From Eulemur rufifrons (lineage: Eukaryota; Chordata; Mammalia; Primates; Lemuridae): 64,000 nt of DNA. A model generated the notes under the pieces. It was given only the letters and a program-made list of their open reading frames with translations, was not told the DNA's origin and did not search any database. The stretch spans positions 220,194,843 to 220,258,842 of the forward strand of contig NC_090989.1 of NCBI RefSeq assembly GCF_041146395.1. Direction: 5' to 3'. Position numbers and translations under genes: made by a program. This document shows positions 59,300-64,000 of the stretch, one piece after another (the first letter of the stretch is position 1; every line of letters starts with the position of its first letter).

Positions 59300-59745
59300 A
59301 TGTCAACAAGATTTTGCAAAGAATTTCCAACAAAGATATTTATCACAGTATTGTTTACTAACTCAAGTTATTTAAAATATTCCAAAATAATTGATTAATA
59401 GCATATCAGTTTATCTATATACTATTATATATTATTGTAATACAACATATTAGTAATGTTCACAAGCTATATGGACATTAACATTGATGTTGGGAATTAT
59501 TTAATGAGAAATAAAGATATTATCAGTATATTAGGTTATTAAATACAAAAACTGGTTATAAAAAGTACATGTAGAATAGGACCCCATTTTGGGGGAAAAT
59601 ATGAGGATATGTATGTGTGTGTGTGTGTGTGTGTGTGTTAGAAGCAACAAAGTTTAAAAAATGGTATGATTATGGGTGTTTTTTATTTTATTGTTTTCCT
59701 AAATTTTCTACAATACATACACACTAATTTTGCAACATGAAAAAT
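59300..59745 (+). mobile_element. Old LINE 3' end (L1ME/HAL1-like) with (TG)n
   Basis: 'atttatcacagtattgtttactaac' (59338 on), 'gattatgggtgttttttattttattgttttcctaaattttctacaatacatac' are the recurring old LINE 3' tail. A (TG)12 tract sits at 59614-59638, where the consensus has 'gtatgtatg'-like text. Confidence 0.65.
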
Positions 59746-61629
59746 AATCCAGTTCAAGGTGCTTTTATAAATGTGAAGTAGGGAAAGTTCATTATCAGTT
59801 TCATAGTATGCTAATTATTAGAGGATTATACCTCATTGCTTATCTCATCCTTCTGTGCTTTCTTTTGTAATGCTGAGGTTGCAACTCTGCAAATAATCTT
59901 GCTCCTTTCCAACTGGTTTCCTGTTACAGTCCACCAACAGGAGAACGAGAGGGACACTGAAAGGCAGGAATGGGTGTGGAGGAGCACGCTCTCCCCATTT
60001 GCTTGTTGTTTCTGTGAGTTTCATCCCAGCAGTGGCCTGACCCCAAGCAGCAGCAGGTCCTTCCCCTCACCAGCTTCCTTCAGCACTCCCAGAGCGGAGC
60101 CTCGCCACACCCCACTGGTAGTACTAGCACAAAGCAGGCAGTATCCTTTCTTCAGAGATCTGATTCCCAGCTCCCATCTCCATTTACTGAGTCACCTCTA
60201 AAACTGCCAAATCCGAGAGAGGATCAGAGCAAGAAAAGGCTCTGCAGCAAGTCCAGGAGCAGTGCCAGCTCCCCTTCCCCTTGCAGATCCACAGCAGCAG
60301 CTCCCATGATCCCGTGGTGAACAGGAGCACCGCATGGGGCCTCTGGCAAGCTCAGTGGATGGGAAGATCACAGTGCACACCCCCAGGGCTGGGTAGCAAA
60401 TCTATATTCTTTTTTATTCCTTGTGGAGGCTGAACCCCTGACCATAAGACATCACAATGACCATGCAAGCAGAGCTGCCCCTCATGAACTGTGGGTGTTA
60501 TGTTGCCCACCTTGTTATAAATTTGGACAAGCAATTAATCATCAAGTGGACATGCTTTTAAGGATGCACATGAGAAGGTGGCTCAGTGCATTCATTCGTC
60601 CTTCAATGTCCTCCTTTGACATCTGCACCGTCTTCATTGTCTCCTCTCATTCAATCCAAGGGAGTTCCTTATGACCCAGGAAGTAAATCTTGAGCTTGGT
60701 TTATGGATGCTAAGATCCCAAGGACAGAATGTGTCCATGGGAACCAAAGTTTCATCAAACTGCAAGTTAGAACAGTTGCCTGGACACTTAGGGCTTCTTA
60801 TTGCACTGAAGGAGGTTGCTGTGTAGACTGGGACGATTTATACTGATTATCAAAGGTGGCTCGAGTAGCTCTGAAACAACAAGAGAGTCAGGGAGCACAC
60901 TGCCTGGCTCCTCTAAGCACTCAGTAATACTTACATGTCCAATAATAAATGATAATATAAAACTACAGGAGCCAGAAACAGACAGGCTACTGAGGATTCG
61001 GGTCTTTCAGAAATGAAACTTTAGATCAACCCAGCACTAAAACAGCTGGTCCACTGAGGACAAAGAGAACATGAAATGGATATAGAGGAAGAAAGTTACA
61101 AATGTTGATCATGACCTCATGAATAGTTTCAGAAATAAGGATGATAGCAGCTATGCATGCTTTCCTCCTTGCTTGTTGCCATGTGTATATTTGCATTAAT
61201 ATATATTGGCTTGTTTATTTTTCTCTCTTTTCTCTTTTCTTTCTATTGTTTCATATAGGGTTCATTGGATGATGGCTCTTTTATAATTTAGACTTCATAT
61301 TACAAATCTACAGGTGAGAATGTGACAGTATTTGAGGAGAATCAACAGCACCCAGAAATGGACACTGTGACTCTTTCTGTAAATGATCACTACCATTGGA
61401 CTCTGTGTCTCCCTCTTTCCAGAGAGAGGAGAGCAAAGGATAGTTGCATCATCTTTCTAGGCAATAGCATAATTTTTGCTTTATGAAAATTCAACAGTGT
61501 GTAGAAGGGTGTGTATAGATGCAGAATAGGGGAAGGAGCGGACTATGCCATTTATTAAACTTTTTTTTCCTCAGCTCCAAACTCTTCATAGTATGCGCAG
61601 CTGAGACTTTGCAATCTACATGTCCCCTT
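59746..61629. other. No feature recognised; mixed GC block at 59.9-60.9 kb
   Basis: 59930-60500 is GC-richer, with frames of 121 codons (59836-60201, plus), 60 codons and 83 codons (60423-60674). The 121-codon frame is serine/proline-rich with no domain. The block from about 60420 to 61180 may be the interior of an old retrovirus-like element, as the wording seems familiar, but I cannot support that from coding sequence. Confidence 0.35.
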
Positions 61630-62060
61630 TGCCAGATTGTGTCTTTCTAGGTTCTGTCAGCAGGAGGCACTAGAGGGAAAATGGAAGGCAGCGGGGGGAG
61701 GAAGGACAGGCTCCAGCCCATTGGCTTACTGTTCCTTCAGCGTCTCCCTAGCAATGGCGCCTTTCCCTGGCGGGGCAGCAGAAAACCCTCAAGAGACAAA
61801 TGGGCAAGAGGAGCAGACTCCTGCCCTGAGCAGCCTGGGGGCCCCGCCTTCACCTTCCAGTGTCTGGGCTCCCAGAACCCACCCAGCTCCTTCCTGGTTT
61901 CTCTCTCCCCTGCTGTTGTAGCCACTTCCTGAGGCTAATTTCTCTCTTCCCTTAATGTTCCTTTTGTACCTCTTTAGTTATGCCCCATAGGAAATTCTTT
62001 CTGTTATGGCAATTAGTGTGTTTTTTTATTTTGTGATTGGACTCTGACTGATACAAGTAC
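61630..62060 (+). repeat. Old interspersed repeat ending 'ctgactgataca' (family not named)
   Basis: 'aggttctgtcagcaggaggcactagaggg' opens a GC-rich block that ends 'ttggactctgactgatacaagt'. Both termini are phrases I associate with one old mammalian repeat. Two plus-strand frames (94 and 83 codons) and a minus-strand frame overlap in the block and are treated as chance, favoured by the high GC. Confidence 0.4.
61658..61671 (+). promoter_or_regulatory. CTCF-like motif inside a repeat (candidate)
   Basis: CAGCAGGAGGCACT resembles the CTCF core CAGCAGGGGGCGCT with two differences. It belongs to the repeat's own sequence, so other copies would carry it too. Binding cannot be judged from the sequence. 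Confidence 0.25.
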
Positions 62061-62074
62061 TTATCACAAAGGCC

Positions 62075-62395
62075 AGATGCTGCATTTGACACATAGTGTT
62101 TTTACTTAATTCTCACAAGACTCTGTCAGGTCTACAGTGTGTGTGCACGTGTGTACATATATTAATATATGTAAAAATATATGCAAAATTTGTATATATA
62201 TAAAAAATCCACTGTATTGGATATTATGTATCCAATATTATATATATGTGTGTGTGTGTACATATATAAAAAATACAATGTATTGGGGTTGAGGAAACTG
62301 AATTTAAGCTTTTTTTCCTCTTACCCTACCCACAGTCACAAAGGAAATCAATGTCAGAACCTACATTTGAACCCGGATAGATTGACCCAAAAGCC
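62075..62395 (+). repeat. MIR SINE split by a microsatellite
   Basis: The left part 'gacacatagtgtttttacttaattctcacaagactctgtcaggt' and the right part 'gttgaggaaactgaatttaag...cacagtcacaaagg...cctacatttgaacccgg' are the two halves of one MIR. Between them, about 62140-62288 is TG/TA-rich simple sequence, about 150 bases that replaced the short middle part. Confidence 0.75.
62140..62288. repeat. (TG)n/(TA)n microsatellite with a duplicated unit
   Basis: Contains 'tgtgtgtgtgtacatatata', two near-copies of 'tataaaaaatccactgtattgg' about 70 bases apart (from about 62198 and 62266), and a small palindrome 'attggatattatgtatccaat' at about 62216-62236. Confidence 0.8.
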
Positions 62396-62820
62396 TATCA
62401 ACTAATAAATGGATAAACACATGTGGTCTGTCCATATACTATTCTATACATAGCAACAAGAAATAATGAAGTATTAATATTTATACATGCTCCAATATGG
62501 TTGAATCTTGAAATTATTATGTGAAAGAAGCCAGACACAAAAAGCAACGTATTGTATGATTCCATTTATGTGACATGTCCGGAATAGGCAAGTCTATAGA
62601 GACAGAAAACAGATTCGTGTTTGCCAAGGGCGTGAGAGAGTAGAAATGGGGAGTGACTGCTAACGAGTGTGGGGTTTCTTTGAGGAGTGATGAAAATCTT
62701 CTAATACTAGATGATAGTGGCACAACTCTGTGAATATACCGAAAACCACTGAATTTTACACTTTTAAGGGGTGGATTTTATGGTATGTAAATTTTATATC
62801 AAGAAAAAGTTCCAATAATT
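62396..62820 (+). mobile_element. Old L1 (L1MA/MB-like) 3' end (sense)
   Basis: 'ataaatggataaacacatgtggtctgtccatatac', 'tgattccatttatgtgacatgtccggaataggcaag', 'tttctttgaggagtgatgaaaatcttc', 'caactctgtgaatataccgaaaaccactgaattttacacttttaaggggtgg' is the classic L1M 3' UTR in order. Confidence 0.9.
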
Positions 62821-63184
62821 GGAATTAAAATCAAATAATGAAACATGGAGACGATTAACTCCTTAGTTTTTACTCCAGGAAAATAGGTATTTTATCTTTG
62901 TTAACAATCCTAAAATCAGTTCAGAGAATGGTCTAGAGTTTTGTACACAAACCACTATTCTGCCTAGGTGTGCCTATATTTTCCCCAGAAGGCTCTCACA
63001 CAGACAGCACTGTAATTTTCCATGGCACTGCCATGCTGATGTCTGATGCCTTGTAAAGAAGAGTGGCTGTGCTCCTGGACTAAGCAAAGGGAGGAGGTGA
63101 TCCATTTCACAGCAGAGGAATGAGTGGGTAATAGCATTTAAAACATGCTCAATTGCACTAAGAGTATGTAAATTACTGTAAACA
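62821..63184. other. No feature recognised
   Basis: Unique-looking DNA. The 73-codon minus-strand frame at 62974-63195 has no domain. Confidence 0.5.
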
Positions 63185-63520
63185 TAGAATATCACCTCAC
63201 ACCTTCAGACTGGCAAACTTGAGAGCAGTAACAAGGGAGGAAGAGAACTCTCATACATCACTGGTGGAAGTTTAAACAGTTATAGCCTTTTAAGAAAGCT
63301 TTCTGGCACAATGGGTTAAAATTAATAATCCATATATCCTAGGTAATTCCACACCTAGTATTCTATCCCATAAAAATTAAAGTTTCAGTGCATAAAGATA
63401 TAGTGACAAGGATATATTGGTCAATTTTGAAACAAAGTGAATGTCTATTAATTGAGGAATAATTTAATATATTGTGATAATTTAGTACATTGTTTCTTGG
63501 GCATTAAAAGAAATGAAATA
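63185..63520 (+). mobile_element. Old L1 (L1ME/HAL1-like) ORF2 3' part (sense)
   Basis: 'ctctcatacatcactggtggaagtttaaacag', 'tttctggcacaatgggtta', 'taattccacacctagtattctatcccataaaaa', 'aaacaaagtgaatgtctattaattgaggaataa' are in the order of an old L1 ORF2 end. Confidence 0.7.
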
Positions 63521-63554
63521 TATATATTTCACCTACCCATACCATGTTCAAACT

Positions 63555-63642
63555 TCACAAAATCAAAGGTAAAGAAAAAGTCTTAAAAGAAGACAGGGCA
63601 GGTAGGGAAACATCTTATCTATAAAGGAGCAAGGAGACAAAT
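63555..63642 (+). mobile_element. L1 ORF1 C-terminal fragment, first part
   Basis: 'atcaaaggtaaagaaaaagtcttaaaagaagacagggcagg...catcttatctataaaggagcaaggagac' matches L1 ORF1 C-terminal coding sequence. It is split from the next part by a 225-base insert. Confidence 0.65.
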
Positions 63643-63867
63643 CCCATCTGACCAAGGCCCTGGAAGGGGACCCAAAGCTGTCAGGACAGGAAATTCAGCT
63701 TCTGGGTACCCAGAATGGGATCTAGAAGGGGGAGGTGCCTTTCTTTAGTCCCACAGACACCTTGCCCTTTGATGTACTAATGTAGGGTCCTTTCTCCTCA
63801 ATCTAGGGACAGGACTACTATTAGATCATCTGCCACATACAAATCTCAACAAATAATTATTGAATGA
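63643..63867. repeat. Insert inside L1 ORF1, end resembles L2
   Basis: Foreign to L1. It ends 'aaatctcaacaaataattattgaatga', like the L2/MIR terminus 'gctcaataaatatttgttgaatga'. The rest ('ccaaggccctggaaggggacccaaagctgtcagg') is unassigned. No target duplication is seen. Confidence 0.4.
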
Positions 63868-64000
63868 ACCATGCAAGCAAGAAGAAAGTGGAGTAAAATA
63901 CTTAAAGTGTTGAGAGATAAAAAAATCCACCAACATGGAATTCTGTTTCCTGTAAAATAATTCTTCAAAAGTGAAGGAGAAATAAAAGCTCTCAGACAAA
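63868..64000 (+). mobile_element. L1 ORF1 C-terminal fragment, second part, running off the window
   Basis: 'accatgcaagcaagaagaaagtggagtaaaatacttaaagtgttgagag' and 'tccaccaacatggaattctg' followed by 'cttcaaaagtgaaggagaaataaaagc' are the L1 ORF1 C-terminal region. The element continues past the right edge. Confidence 0.88.

Noticed and set aside
59836..60201. 121-codon plus-strand frame rich in serine and proline
   Set aside because: Low complexity, a GC-rich local patch, no domain and no start or splice context. It is within chance length for 64 kb.
60420..61180. Suspected interior of an old retrovirus-like element
   Set aside because: The text seemed familiar but no gag, protease or pol motif can be read in any frame, so I do not call it.
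61637..61932. Two plus-strand frames and one minus-strand frame in a GC-rich block
   Set aside because: They coincide with an old interspersed repeat and are in mutually exclusive phases.

Overview
Organism and kind of region. This is AT-rich mammalian nuclear DNA, and no functional gene can be supported anywhere in it. It looks like intergenic sequence or the inside of a very large intron. The Alu elements point to a strepsirrhine primate, a lemur more likely than a galago. The best copy (47520-47857) has the left-arm insert reading 'gacagctaaaaatatatata' and the right-arm wording 'gagctaggctgacgccacgg', which I associate with strepsirrhine Alus and not with human AluJ/S/Y. The most recent L1 copies also differ from human L1PA. 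This assignment rests on recalled repeat signatures, not on a database search.

Layout. 1-5100: edge of a hAT DNA transposon, two MIRs, an antisense L1 3' end, an Alu monomer and an old LINE tail. 5100-8230: antisense L1 (ORF2 to ORF1 end) abutting a much older sense L1 end. 8.3-15.2 kb: an LTR-like repeat, MIRs, a hAT element with terminal inverted repeats, and otherwise featureless DNA. 15.2-20.2 kb: three Alu-class insertions with readable target-site duplications, and an antisense L1 with a small inverted piece at its 5' end. 21-31 kb: L2, MIR, MLT1 LTRs and old antisense L1. 32.2-34.4 kb: an old sense L1 split by a solo LTR. 35-42 kb: sparse old repeats. 42.2-45.7 kb: an L2 broken by an L1 and by a hAT element. 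46-49 kb: a full-length Alu and an internally deleted Tigger element that keeps the start of its transposase. 50-54 kb: a GC-richer block, an MLT1 LTR, old L1 and two well-preserved MIRs. 54-57 kb: mostly unique DNA with an unexplained 139-codon reading frame on the minus strand. 57.1-59.0 kb: a purine microsatellite, a twin-primed (inverted) L1 and an Alu inside its tail. 59.3-64 kb: old L1 ends, an LTR-like repeat, and a MIR broken by a microsatellite.

How it fits together. No genes act together here. Nearly all open frames over 60 codons are either chance frames or remnants of L1 ORF2, Tigger or Alu. The readable biology is the insertion history: MIR, L2 and old L1/HAL1-like copies form the oldest layer, followed by DNA transposons and MLT1/LTR copies, then L1 and Alu. 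I found no convincing new biological system. The observations most worth checking are the 139-codon frame at 56.3-56.7 kb, the chimeric frame at 42.6 kb, the two inverted L1 structures, and the 20-bp perfect inverted repeat at 53.85-53.94 kb.
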